Assembly (NCBI RefSeq): GCF_047663525.1
Contig: NC_092593.1
Span: forward strand, 28,794,501 to 28,858,500
DNA: 64,000 nucleotides
DNA from: Anas platyrhynchos
Lineage: Eukaryota; Chordata; Aves; Anseriformes; Anatidae
Direction: 5' to 3'
In this document: piece after piece, positions 47,694 through 60,600 of the stretch
Position numbering within the stretch: position 1 is the stretch's first letter
How the letters are laid out: the number at the start of each line of letters is the position of its first letter
The notes under the pieces: model-generated
Seen by the model: only the letters and a program-made list of their open reading frames with translations
What the model was told of the DNA's origin: nothing
Databases searched by the model: none
Translations under genes and position numbers: made by a program

Positions 47694-50600
47694 ACCATTT
47701 TGTTGTACGGGACCAGGTTAGGACTTTGACTCTTTGTGCCAGCCCAAGACAAAAAATACTCATCAACACATTGGAATTTCCCGTGGGTTGGAAATTCTGA
47801 TTTTTTTTTTCTCCTTCAGCTCTTCTTGGCATCACCTCACCAACCTGACTGTCACTGTGCAGCATCCCAGCAGCAAGACAGACAGAAAACACGCTGTGCA
47901 ACTTGGCTGAGCAGGAAGGAATCTCTGCGGCTGGTGTCTGACATAAGGAGACAGCCTCATGTCATGTTTCAGAGAGATGGAGAAATTAGCGGGCTTACAG
48001 GTGTTGTGATTTTCAGGATATCCGGAAAAGAGATCAGTGGGGTGCACAGAGGTGACCAAGAAGTTGTGCTCCATGAGGGCAGAGGAGCTGTAAAACTGTA
48101 CAGCAGCCAGGCACCATTTCTGCTGTAGCAAACAGAGGCTCAGCTTCGTTGCCATTTTGACACTAATCCAAAGGAGTGTCCAAAGCAGATTTCTTGGCTC
48201 CAGGACGCAGTCAGAGGGCAGCACAGTCTGTGCCTGTGTTACAGGCGAAGAAGGACTGTAACACGAAACATCTTATTTCAAGAAATAATTAATCTCCTTT
48301 TTTTTTAACCCGAAACACTAACTCATCTTATTTCAATAAATAATTAATCTCCTTTTTTTTTTTTTTCTTTTTTTTTTTTCCCCAGAAAAAAAGAGTACTA
48401 TAACCAAAAATTGTCCTTGGCCAGAAAGGAATCAGAAATCTCTCCAGAAGCATAGCAGGAGTAGGATGTGTCTGCATTGCCTCCAGCTTCTGTTTTATCA
48501 TTCTTTTTCCCTTTTAATATATTACTATCAAGAAGAGATTCCCCAGCTGTGTTTTGTGCTTGGTTCAGCAGCTTGCATGTTAAACACCAGCATTTCCAGT
48601 GGGATGAACGACAAAGACAAGCAGTGTTTCCTGCGGGTGCCTGCAGCAATGGGTGGGATGGGGACTGATGCTTTGCTGAGACAGGCTAATGGAGTGGCCG
48701 CAGCCATGTGTCATGGGATAAGTGGTGTCGAGCATTTTGTTCCCTGCTGGAAAGGCTGTGTGGCTGTCTCACCATGCTTCATGGGAGGTTTTAAGGCCCT
48801 CAGGTCTCCAGGACTTCTCTCAGCTGCTCCCGTGTGCCTGCAACGCCCTGGGTCCACAGCACCTCTCAGCAGAGTGGAGCGCTTCAAGTGGGTTTGCCTG
48901 ACGGCAGGGTTAGCAGGTAGCTGAAAATGAGCACTTGCATACCAAGCAGCATGCAATTACTAAGCAGAATGAGAAGTTTGCTAACAGCAGCTCTAGCTTC
49001 TGCGGAATGAGCTGTTTTAATAGCTCCTTTGGCCAAGCTTCTGTTTGTGAACTGATTTTCCTCACCCACAAAGATCCACAAGTGTGAGAAACTAAATGAA
49101 GCAGAAAGATAAAAAAAAAAAAAAAAAATAGCAAAAATTACTTATCTCAGAGGTATATCTACAGTCCTCTGGATTCATCTCTTTGCTTCTTGGAGAGGCA
49201 GAGAGGCAACTGCTGGGCTGGCTGGCTGTGGCTTCCCTCCTGCCATATGCCCTCCGGAGCCTTTCATTGCCACGAGTCCCAAGAGCTCTTCTCCAGCTTG
49301 CTGTGGGTGATACAAGTATTAGGCTGATGCGACATATTATTTCTGCAAAAAAGCAGGGAAAGCATACACTGTGCAGCCAGCCTGATCTCCTGACAAACAG
49401 TGAGGATGTAATTTGAGGAGAAAGACCCTGGCAGAGCATGCTTATTGCTTGCTTCTTGCCTGTGAGCTTGGCTACAGGCGAGTGAGGAAGACACTTGAAG
49501 AGCCAACCCAAGATTCATTGTTTACCTAACTAACATCTTCTCAGCCTAACCAGAACACTACAAGCATCTAATTTAGTCCAGTTACAGATACTTATAATCC
49601 AAATGACTTAATTCTCAATGGGAATTAGCAGTAGCTGAAGCTGCAATGGGCAAGTCTCCCAGAGCCACGCCACGTGATGTTCCTGCATCCCGTGCATTGC
49701 TAGGGGAGGCCATCAGCTTCTCGAGTCCTTTACCTGGAGCAGGATGGTGATGATACCATGTGCTGGGGCACGTCTTCCTCCGTGGTCTTGAGTCCACTCA
49801 GAATCTCTTTTGTGTGTCAGTCCTGTATTTCTTAATGGGTTCCAGCCTTTCCTCTGCTCTTTGCCTACAAGCTTACATGGTGGAGGGCCATGCAATTGGA
49901 CAAACACAAAACAAAACTCAAACTAAAACACATTTGAGAATAACATAGTTAAAACAAGTCCCAAAACACAGGATAAGCAAGAGGCATTTGAACATTCAGT
50001 TATTTTGCTAGAGGCTAGACCATGGTCTTCTGCTCCCTAGATTAATTGTAGGCACTGAAATAGCTATTAAATAATTTTGAATAAGCAGTTCAAAATCATC
50101 CTAGAGCAGATATTTATTGTCATACAGCTTGAGGTCTTGCACTAGCGTCATTAACAGCAATTTGGCTGAGCTACAGGACTGCAGGCTGGGGGAAGAGTTG
50201 CCCTGATGCACTTGTGAAGTGGTCTCAAACCACCAGCAGCAAGGAAAGAGCAGACAAGCCCACGGAGAAGAGGAATCCTTTGCAAGGACTGTTCTCAGGA
50301 GTGATAAAACTCTTCTGCAGCTGGCTGCACTAACCTCAAGGACTGTTTGCAATCTCCCCCCCCTCAACTTTCTGCTTTGTCCTTTAGGATTGCAGCCCTG
50401 TGCTGTCCCAGCCTGCTGTGCTGCTGGGATTTTTTCACGTGTATTTTTTAGGGTATGTGTTTCAGGAGTCCCATCAGACTGATACAGCAGCCTCGGAGAT
50501 GCCCTCCTCCTCAAGCCATCACCTTCCCACAAAGGGCTGTGAATCAGCATTGCCTCAAATGAGGAGTGTTTAGTCAGAGGAAAACACAAATATGGCCCAA

Positions 50601-52555
50601 ATTCTGTCGTTGTTACATAAACCCCCTTGCTGAACATCTGGAGAACATCTGAAGTTTAACAAAGCAGGCCTGCAGGCAGAGGCATTTTTGGCCTTCCCCG
50701 TAATGGAAGCATAAAAAATGAGAATGAAAGAATGGGAGTAAATATAACCAGAAATGGAAGACAAAATGGGCCCAGCATACAGGGGCCAACTCTGGCTCAA
50801 ACACTTGACAAGGGCTCCTGCGATCCTGCCTGGACAGCACACAAGCGTGGGGAGAGAGAAGGCAACAGCTGTAAATGCCACACATTGGGTGCTGCTGGAA
50901 AATCCTTGCTGGTCCCTGTTTTCTGGGGAAGCCAGCTTCCCGGCAGGCCCTGTTTAAAATGGAGCTTTTTCTGGGAAAATGGCAGCTTAAAGGAAATGCT
51001 CAGTTTTTCTCATGGGAAAACTGACAAACACTTCAAAACTGAGACTTGGAAACCGAAAGTGTTTGCTGGCTTGGGATGTTCTTCCACGTTTCATAAAAGT
51101 GAAGAAGCAAGGGCATGGTTAAGGGTGGAAAGAAGCTCACGGGAGCAGGAAAAATCCCTCCTGCCACCCTTTATTTTTGCAGCTTAAAGCAGAGACAAAG
51201 TGCTGCAACCAGCCCAAGAGAAGAGTGAGTTTTCCCCAGCTTTTCCTAGGTGTCTCTTACATTCCTCCATTTCATGTAGCCTGGGGGACAGGGTGGCACA
51301 AAGCCTCTCTGAGCCCCTGGAGAGAGGCTGAGCATCCCTCAGGATGAGGGGCAGCCTCGTCCCCTTCCCCACCACCTGCTGCCGTGGCTGTGGCTGAGCA
51401 TGTGGTTCCTAATAGTGCAGGGAGGGAGCCCGAGGGGGGATTCAGGCCTTTCCCAGCCCCCAGCTCTGCTCCTTGCTATCACTGGTGCTGGCTCTGACCA
51501 CCCCCCAGCCAGCTCCACAGGCAGGGCTGGGTAGGTGATGCAGTCTCTGTACCCTGCTCCCCTCCTTCACCAGTGAATCACGCAGAGGATGGCAGCAGGC
51601 CTCAAGGAATACTTCTGCTACAATAGGAGCCTTTATTAGTGCAGACGTGAAGGCTTTTTTCCTAGCGTCCTGGGGAGAGGAGGCAGGACATCAGATACAA
51701 ATGCCTCCAGAGAGAGGGCACCACACTCAGAGCCCCCCCAGAGGTGCTCCTCAGAGTTTCCAGCTGCAACCAAGGTGTGCCCAGTGCTGCCAGGGACCCT
51801 GCACACGTCAGCTGAGGTGCTTGGCCAAAAGAGGGCATGGGTGAGAGGAGAAAGTGAGACAAGGGAGGGAGCAAGGCAGAGCCTCTCTGCTGCAGAAACA
51901 CGATGGGAATGCAGCCCAGTGACTAGGGAGCAAGTGGCTTTGGGTGCATGCAGCTGTCCCCAAGACAGGCACATTTTAGATCTACTTTTGGCTGTAAAAC
52001 AAATGTCTAGGGAGCACCAAGGCTGGTAAAGCTGGATGAGATGCTCAATACCTTCACCACAAGCCCCGTCTGTTGAGCAGAGCCCCCACCTGCCCCGAAA
52101 ACGAGGCACTAAGGATAGACCCCAAACATAAGGAGAAAGCAAACACAGATTACTTCTTCACCTGATGGTCTCCGTCTCTGCACCAGCGAGGAATGGTCTG
52201 CTGGAAAATGGGTCCAAATTGTGCAGTTTAGGAACAGGCTGTGAGATGTCACAAAACACATTGCAACCAGAAAAAAAAATTAGCACTTCCCTTCTTTTCA
52301 GAGCTCAGTACTTTTCTATGCCATTTTCAAATGTACTAACTCAGATTAAAATAATCCACAGGATCTCCCAAATCCATAGCATTCAATAATACCCAGATTT
52401 GTGAAGTAAAAAGCAATACATCTTTTCTCTTTTGTCCTGTATAACTTCATGTGAGAAGTTCTGCTGAAGTCCTCCCAGATCACAGCAGCCCCTATTTCAC
52501 TGAGTGGCTTTAATACCATTCAAGAGCTTCTGAAATTCACAACAGACAAGCTTCC
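45690..52555. other. Intergenic DNA downstream of COL6A1
   Basis: No gene is supported. Simple repeats are a 39-T run at 47654-47692, T tracts at 48294-48303 and 48352-48380, and an A run at about 49111-49128. Open frames such as 50101-50637 minus (178 codons) and 46205-46732 plus (175 codons) look like chance frames: no conserved motif and no splice context. Confidence 0.55.
48269..48366. repeat. Local tandem duplication ending in T runs
   Basis: Two copies of a roughly 40-bp unit (48269-48309 and 48324-48366) share CATCTTATTTCAA, then AAATAATTAATCTCC, followed by a T run, and differ by one base in the middle. They are separated by about 14 bp. Confidence 0.8.
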
Positions 52556-53996
52556 AACAAGACTGTGGAAAACAATTTATTTGACAAATTTCTGAAGTGG
52601 ACAATTTTAGTAAAACACAGGCATAAAATAAAGGTAACTTGTACAATGGATTTCCGGATACAAAATAAAGAGTTTGGGATGTCAGTACCTGGCAATCACT
52701 GTTGCTTTCTCAGAAGCGCATGAATTCGTAGCAAGAGCACCAACAGAAGCACTGAACAAAAATCTCACCCAGCCAAACCACATCTTCAGTGCGGTCGTGG
52801 AAACAACTGTGTAAACACCAAGGGCCCACATCACCCATGTAGTGATAGCACCTTTGTCAGTATATCTGTAGGGTGTGATTCAAAGCCCCTGGCAGATAAT
52901 GGCAGCCTTTCCCTTGACTCAGCTGGGCTGTGGAATAGGCCCTAATTCAATATATAGTGCAGCTAGTGGGTTCCCCTAGGGCCCAGGTGTCTAACTCCTA
53001 GATGGTCCTACAGAAACAGCACACCCACAGGGAGCTCGCTGGGAATTAGACAGCTTGGCACTTTTGAAAAATAAAAATAAAAATCCCACTAACTGGGCTC
53101 AGAGAGATTTTCCAGCATGGAGTTTGGACCATAAGGCAAGTCATCAGGTTACTTATGAGGTTCCTGGTTTCACTGTAGGACCATGAAACTGGTTAGTGAA
53201 GGAGCGTGGGTCTGTAGCTTCTCCGTGGGTCCCCCCTCCCCAGTGGCTGCTGAGCACCTTTCTCTCAGCCGGTGCCCAGGCCCCTGCTCTGGATAGGACT
53301 CTCAGGGCTGAGGTGGGCTCCACCACTCCTCTCCAGCCCATCCCTGGGGGTCTGTGTCCCATCCCGTGGCACAGGAGGTGCTTGGAGATGCTTCCAACAC
53401 CGCCTAGTGCACGGGTGGCTCAGGTAACGAAGTCCAGCCCTTCCCACCCACAGGGGAGATGTGAATCATGCTGGCCAGCTGGGACAACGATCCCCTCTCA
53501 AAGCCTGCTGAAGCACGGCCTTGGGTTAGGACCATTGTGAGCTGGGCAAGCGCTCAGCTTACATATGGATGAAAGAGGCAAATGAAGAAAAAAAACTGTA
53601 TCTAAAAAGGGCATAATCAACCTTGCAAGACCAAGCAAGTCCTTAGTGGTGCAACACACCTCATCCTGGTTCTTTCCTGGCAAAAAAACAGTGGGATGAG
53701 GTTGCTTTCAGTGGGGCTTATTGCTAGGTGTACTGGTGTTTGCCGGCTGCAGGGAGCAAGGCACGGGTAGTCACAGGGCAGGGAGGCAGCTTGAGGCTAA
53801 GAGGAAGAAGTGCAGACGAAGAAGCAGGTGGAGAAGGAAGGGGACTGCACAGACAGGCTGCGGCACAACAGCTATCTGTATAGACGCAAGTTCCTCAGGT
53901 GGGTCAAGAATACTGTTAATCTTTTGGCTTTTGTTGTTTTTCATGTTTAGGTGAGAGAGAAGCAGGCACGGCCCTGGTAGAAACCCGTGCGGCTGC
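52556..53996 (-). other. COL6A1: Probable COL6A1 3' UTR
   Basis: The stop codon of COL6A1 ends at 53997. The best minus-strand polyadenylation signal downstream is AATAAA at 52581-52576, followed by a GT-rich stretch (CTTGTTGG, GCTTGTCTGTTG). That gives a 3' UTR of about 1.4 kb, close to the length usual for the gene. The stretch holds no supported coding sequence. Confidence 0.55.
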
Positions 53997-54607
53997 TCAG
54001 TTAACAGCGATCTTCCTGGAGACAGTTTGGTAGAAGACGCCGCGCAGCAGGGAGGTGTAGTCGGGCACGCGGAACAGGTGGCGCTCCCCGTAGGCAATGT
54101 CGTAGTCTGCGCTCTTCCCTGTGACCAGGACACGGACATTGGGCTCGTTGACTTGGCTGCCCACGGCCAGCACGTAGATCTCGATACCGGCCTGCTGAAC
54201 CCCCTGCACAGTCCTCTCGATGGCCCTGGCGGTGATCCCCTGCGAGTTGCCATCAGAAAACACCAGCACCTTCTTCTTCGCCCCGGGACGGGAGGAGCGC
54301 TGGTACACGCTCATGATGTACTCCAGAGCGGCGTTGACATCTGTGGCGTCGTTCATGAACTCCATGTTGTCGATGGCTTTGGCGATGACCGTGTAGTTAC
54401 GCTGAAACGGGACTTCGACCTTCTGCTGGTTTTTCCCGCTGTACTGGACCACCGCCACACGCACGGAGTCTTCGGAGGGCTTGCTGGCCTCCAGGAAGCG
54501 CTCCGCCAGCCGCTTCACAAAACTCTTGGTGGTCTCGAAGTTCTTGCTCCCCACACTGGTGGAGCTGTCCACCAGCAGCATGATGTCCGCCTGGTTGGTG
54601 AAGGTGA
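53997..54607 (-). CDS. COL6A1: COL6A1 last exon, C2 VWA domain
   Basis: The acceptor is CCTACGCAG just before 54607, entered in phase 1 (Ile split as A/TC). It encodes [18 protein letters not shown], with an intact DxSxS MIDAS, then [34 protein letters not shown] and the terminal [13 protein letters not shown]. Human has DGSAS at the MIDAS, so the motif is kept with different side residues. Confidence 0.96.
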
Positions 54608-57600
54608 CTGCGTAGGGACAGACCAGGGCTCGTTACACTGCTCTTCTCCTCCTGCCTCTTCCCGTGGGAAGCCGGTGTGGTCACCAGCTGTCTCGCATGC
54701 TTCCTGCTTTGCTAGACTTAGGAAATCCCCAGCCTGTGGGGATTTGCTGCCTTGGTTTCCCCTACCCCAATGCTGTCCCTCACTTGTCCTTTTACCCCTT
54801 CATTCTTTCTTTTATTTGGTTTATGGCAGGCTGCATTCCCAGGTACTTATATCTGGCTTAGACAATCTAGCGACTCTTGTTATTTAATTCAGCGGATGTT
54901 TTCCTTGACTTACACTGTCCCTTCTTGGAGAACCACGTCCTCTACCGAGGCTGGCCTGTTTCCATGGTGAGTCTAAGGATTGTATATGCTTCTGACTATG
55001 AGATGTATCTGTCTACATTCCTCTTTTCAACCACCTTTCCCAAATATCCTGTCACGGTGCTGATTTTCCTGTGTGCTGCATCGCAACAGATTTCATTACT
55101 TGCCTCATCTAAAGCTTGCAAGGTCTAAATCTGGCACAGGCTCCTGTCCAGGCCTAAGGCACCAGAGAAGCCATTGTCCAAGCTTTTTTCACCCCTGTCC
55201 CTCAGGTTTTTGGGCTGGGGTGTCCACAAGAGACCCCCTGTGTGCCTGGCAATGCGTGCTCCTGCAGCAGAGCCCAGACTCTGTGTTCCTACACACATCA
55301 ACTGCCAATCCCCACACCACAGCACCCACGAGCCCTTTGCGTGCTTTATGGCATGAAGAGCAGGTACTTACTTGGGCAGGTGTAGTCCGGACATTTCTTC
55401 TCTGTTAAGAAAATTAGAAGGAGTAATGTTAGCAGCTCACCTAGGAAAGTTGCTTCTTCTGTAGCTCAGCTTCTCACAGAGCCAGAGTAGGGAAAAATGC
55501 TTGCTTTGGTTGCAGCCACATTGTGCAAGGTGTTATGCAAAGCTTGCACGTGCACCAGAGAGTGCAGAGGTGCGTGCTTGAAAGATGCTGTGGACAGAGA
55601 TGTCCTGCAGCAGGTGAGGACTTGGATGTGGCTGCAAAGTGTTCCGAGACACGAGACATCATCCTTGCTGCTCATTAACTAAACTTTGACTATCGTTCTC
55701 TTCCCTCAATACCTGAGTACAATTTGAGAGCATGACCAGGGAAAAGCAGGGAGTTATCATCCCTCACTCTTTGGCTTCCTCAGCCCTCACTATGTTCCTT
55801 ATTGTCTCCAGCCAGAGGCCTACTGCTTCTGCAGCTTTCTAGGGGTGAGGAGCAAGACAACAGCCTGGGGCTATGGCATCCCACACACCCAGCTGCCCCT
55901 GCATGAGGTTTTCACCAACCTCGACAAACGTATGAGGTGATGTTCTGCAAGAAGGAGTCATCCAGGAGCTCGGCATAGTTGTCCCTCTGAATGGACAGTC
56001 CTTGTCTTGTAGGCATGCCTAAGCAAGCGATGTCGTTCAGTTGATCTGGGTTCGGGTTGTTCCGGAAAATGTCGCCTATCCCAAGGGAAACCACCTGCAG
56101 GAAAGTTAGAGTCTATCACTGGCACCTAATGCATCCATAATCCTGAGTGCCTGTCACTGCACGAGACAGCTTCTAGTGACACGTGTCCTGTCTTAGGTAG
56201 CAGAGGCATGGAGACCCCCAGGGAGCCTGCACTACTCTGATGCACGGCCTGTTCCCTGCCAGCCCCCCGTGCCACCGTGCCCTTACCGGGGTGACCTCGC
56301 ACAGGGAGGTCAGTGGGGTACGGTCCCGCAGCGTGTCCGAGCGTCCGTCCGTGATGACGATGGCCACGTTGTTGTTGGAGGTGAACCTCCGCAGCAGGTT
56401 GTCCTTGCTGAACTGCAGGGCTTCTCCCGTGTGGGTGCCCCCAGCTATCCATTTCAGGTTCTTGACTGCCCTGCAAGCAGAGACACCAGTGAGCCTGCCA
56501 TAACACCCTGTGGATATCACGGGGACAGCTAGGAACATGCATCTCGCTGACACACCGACATGCTTGCATGCAAGGCAGGGCAAAATCCTGCGTGCACGGG
56601 GCTTTGGGCAGGTAACTGGCAAGCTCCTTGGCCTCAGCACAACCTACAAAGCCACCATCCACTAGAACATTCAGCAGCTTTGCATTTGCAGGCAGTGCTG
56701 GCCTGAAGGTGGAAGATGGGATGCGAGCACGGTGTGCCAAGACCCTACAGACTCACTGTTTGAGTGCCCCGATGTTGTCTATGTTGGCATCCCCCATGGC
56801 CACCAGCTCCTGCGTGTTGTTGTGGCTGTACTGCACAACGCCCACTCGGGACTCCCCGGGCTCAAACTGTTGGAGAGAAACAGAAGCCATTTAGGGCCAG
56901 GTACCTCCAGAGGCCCTGGAGGGCTCAGAAACCTGCTGAGAGTTTCATGCTCAACGTCCTCACGGTGGGCACTGCTGCTGCTCCTCAGGGGCACTACTTA
57001 TTCCAGACAGGAGCAGGTGGGGCCCAGTGAAACAAGACCCAAAACCAGGTTTCCCATCTTGGTGGTCTCAACACAAAAACAAACAAACAAACAAACAAAA
57101 AAAACACACACACACACAACAAGCAAACTTGCTTTTTTTCTTCAATAGTAGTTTTTCTGCCCATCATTAATCTTTCAGGCTTTTTACTGGATCTTTACCA
57201 GCCAGAGACCTGCGTGCACCCAAAGACATGTCCGAGAGCAGGTCATCATATATTTACAGCCCTTGTGCTATGGATCACTCTTTTGGGCTGCAAAGATACC
57301 TTTACTAATGTACTTAACTGGAAACCTTAATTGAAACCTGGGGGCAGGCAAGGCTGCCTGGGGGCTACAACACCTTGTGTGTGATCCACTCCAGACACCT
57401 GAAATGCTCATCAGGACAAGGAAGAGACCAAGAAACTGATTGATTGGGCAAACAGGGAGCTGTCTGTTCCAGGGCACAGAGGAATAATTCATAACTACCA
57501 CAGAGTCTTGCTGCCCGGAGAGGGTGACACACATGTATTTTGGGACAACAAATTCTGCGAACTCCTCCTACAAATCTGGGAGGAATCGAGACCCACCCTG

Positions 57601-60600
57601 GTTATGTGCTTGAAGCTGAGCCTTGTGGAGGCATCTCCCTGTTTTTCCAAATACAGTGAAAAATAAATGCATCCTAGCACTCGGAGGAAACCTCACCTTC
57701 ACGCGCTCATCCTTGCTTAGGCGGTCAATGACTTTGATGATGAAGTCCTTGGCAATCTGGAAATTCTGCAGGCCAATGCTCTCTGAGCTATCCAACACAA
57801 AGAGGAGGTCGACAGGACCACACGTGCACTCTGCAGCAAAGCACAGGCATGGGAGGGCTTGTGGTTCCTCTCTGAGCTGCTCTCAGAGCAAGGAGGCACG
57901 CCCAAGCAAGCAGCTGATGTCTGCTGTTAGTCCTGAGTGGACCCACCAAAGCCCAGTGCAAAATCAAGTGGCAAAATAGCTGCATAGGAGCGATGAGAGC
58001 CAGTTTAGTAGTTTTTCCATTTACTGTTTCTCAGTACTGGTTGTAAGACACGTAACACTGCCAAGCTGTGAGTACCCATAAACCACCCAGTAACTATTTC
58101 CAAAACCCGTTTCCTCAGAAGCCTCCTCACTCCTTCCACTTGCCCAGCCCAGGAGGACAGAGGTGACACTGGTGGGCTGGAGGAGGCTGACTCAGCTTGC
58201 TCTCCCCTCTTGCCTGCGGCTGACGGACATCACGCACCCTGGAACCTTGCTTCAAGCTTTTTTTTGGCTTGCAAACCCTACCCATGCAGACAGTATCATG
58301 GAAAAAAAAAAAAAAAAGGCACATTTCTCTGCAGACCAGCATGGGATTTGGGTGAAAGCAACAGAGCTGGATGCACACCATGCCCTGAACTGACTTTCCT
58401 CCCCATTGCAGAAAGGGTGGAGAGCATCTGCCTGCAGTCTTGCTGGCACAGGGCACCTCCACAGCCATTTTCCATGACTGTAGGACCAGCCACAGCTGAT
58501 TTTGGAGGGGAACTTACTGTCTTCCCCTGCCTCCCTCCTGCTCAGTCCTCCTGGGCTCCCACCATCCCTCCACAGCACAAGGCAAGGAAAGGGGAAAAGG
58601 CAAGGGAAAGGGAGAGGAGGAAGCAAGGAGAAGCGCAAGCAAACATTTGCAGAACGACTTTGCCAAGTAACACTCACCACAGCAAGCTAGAGGAGAAGGG
58701 AGAGAAAGAGAGACCATTAAAATGTTGCAGATGAAGATTTTTCATACACTAACACAGACTGCAGGTCTGTGTTTCTGCAACACAGATTATCCAGGCTCCT
58801 ACTTGTTTGTGGAGGTTTCCCTCATGTTTGGCATGCCCAGATCTCTCTCCTGTTCCAGATCATGATGCCTGACCCAAACCACTGCACAAAGCAGAGCTGT
58901 TTCTGCACACACACAGCTGTATTCTTACTTAAACAAACAAATCCCGGAGGGACTGAGTAAACTGTTTGCATGTGGAGCTCACATCCAGTCCCCTAAGCAC
59001 CCTGTGCTGTTCCAGCACTTCATGACTGGCTGAGGGCTGGGACCCCCCTGAGGCGAGTCCCTGCTGCAGCTCCCCCATGGCAGGACATGGGGACCTCGGG
59101 GTGCTTGGGTGCCACCCCTCACCCAGTGAGGAGCCAAGCAGGGCAGGGGGAGCAGCACAGGGATACTCACAGCACATCTTCATGATGATGTCCAAGATTT
59201 CACATTCCTGAAAACAGAGATGAAGAAACTCTTAGTGTATCGGCAGGGGCAGCTGCCTGTCCCCCACGTGCTGCTGCCCACCGCCCCTGCTGTTGCTGTG
59301 TGTTGCTTCAAAGCAAATCCTGGTCTGGGAACTAGCGATGTGCAAGTGGGGCTGCTCCCCTTGGAGCAGGCAAGGACTAGGCTTTGCCAGCAGTGAAGTG
59401 CACCCATTACACTGCCCATGCAGAAGAAGCTGCATGGAAAGTCCTGGCTCACCACCCAGCTTGCTGGACCTTTCCTCCATCCATAGTGGTTGCTCTCGTT
59501 ATGAGCTTACCACAAGGTGGGGAGACCTGAGTCCTGGTGACACCATGGTCAGTGCATGTCCTTGCTTGGTGGGCAAATGTCATGGCACTCAAAGCAAAGA
59601 GGAATGGCCAAACTGGGAATAATACCAGTCTTCCCACTCCTGTCAGAGTGGAAGTTTTCACTCTGCAGAGGGGACTCAATGGTGACAGAAAGGAGGAAAC
59701 CTGGCCAGGGAGCCTCACTAGGACAGTGACAGGGGCAGCCACCACCCCACCTGGGAGCACAAGGCTCCCCAGCAGTGGTCTCCAGAAGCACAGACCCAGA
59801 GAACAAGCAGTACCCCAATCCTGTCCCACTTACATCTGGTCCTGGAGGTCCCACAGGTCCGGGTGGCCCCTGTCAAACAGAAGCATTGAGTTAGAGCATT
59901 TACAAGAGCAGGCAGCCCTATCTTCAGCGAGAGGTAACAATATCTTGCCAAGCAATGCAGAGGCTGGAAACATTGCTTGGCTTCCCAAATCCTGAACTTT
60001 GGGCAGGTGCATCTGCTTGCTCACAGAGAAGGCGACCTGCCTCACACACGGTGTGTCTGCTCAGCTCTGCATTGCCCCCACAGCACCCAGCTGGCGGGTG
60101 ATGAGGAGACAGCAAGTCACTCTCCTTCAGCCACATATATATGCTGTGCTGATCAGTGCAAGCCCTTCCAGGATCCTTACTTACCGGGAGGCCTTCAGGA
60201 CCCCTATGGCCTTTCGCTCCTTTGCTGCCCCTGGGGCCAGGTGTTAGGTTCTGGATTTAAAACAGAAACAAAATTCACAAATCCATCTGTCAGAGTGAGG
60301 TCCAGCACCTTCCCCTTCCAGATGCCTGCTGAACCCTACTGAGCAATATTACCATGGAAAAGTTAACTGAGAATTCTGTGCCCAAGCAAGCAAGTTAGGA
60401 CAGGCACTAGGAAAATCTCTCTCCATGGGACAATGATGCAGCAGAAAGCAAACGTCAGTGCTATCTGGAAGCATACAACACCAAGTGTGGATGACACCTG
60501 TCTCAGCCTAACAGACCTGAAGGTTTGCTGGCAATAAGCTGTAGGATGCAAAGCAAACATCTAGAGAGCAAAGGGCACTTACGGTCTTACAAAATCTGAT

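Noticed and set aside
50101-50637. 178-codon minus-strand frame
   Set aside because: No recognisable domain, and no splice or promoter context in a region otherwise free of genes.
54027-54887. 286-codon open frame on the plus strand
   Set aside because: It is antisense to the COL6A1 C2 exon, whose minus-strand frame is a clear VWA domain; the plus frame is its GC-biased shadow.
55372-55396. Shorter form of the COL6A1 linker exon using the AG at 55397
   Set aside because: It would break the reading frame after the 55920 donor; the acceptor giving start 55401 keeps frame and matches the human linker.
56126-56740. 204-codon minus-strand frame
   Set aside because: It runs through introns and out of frame over COL6A1 C1 exons 56470-56287; the spliced model explains the region.
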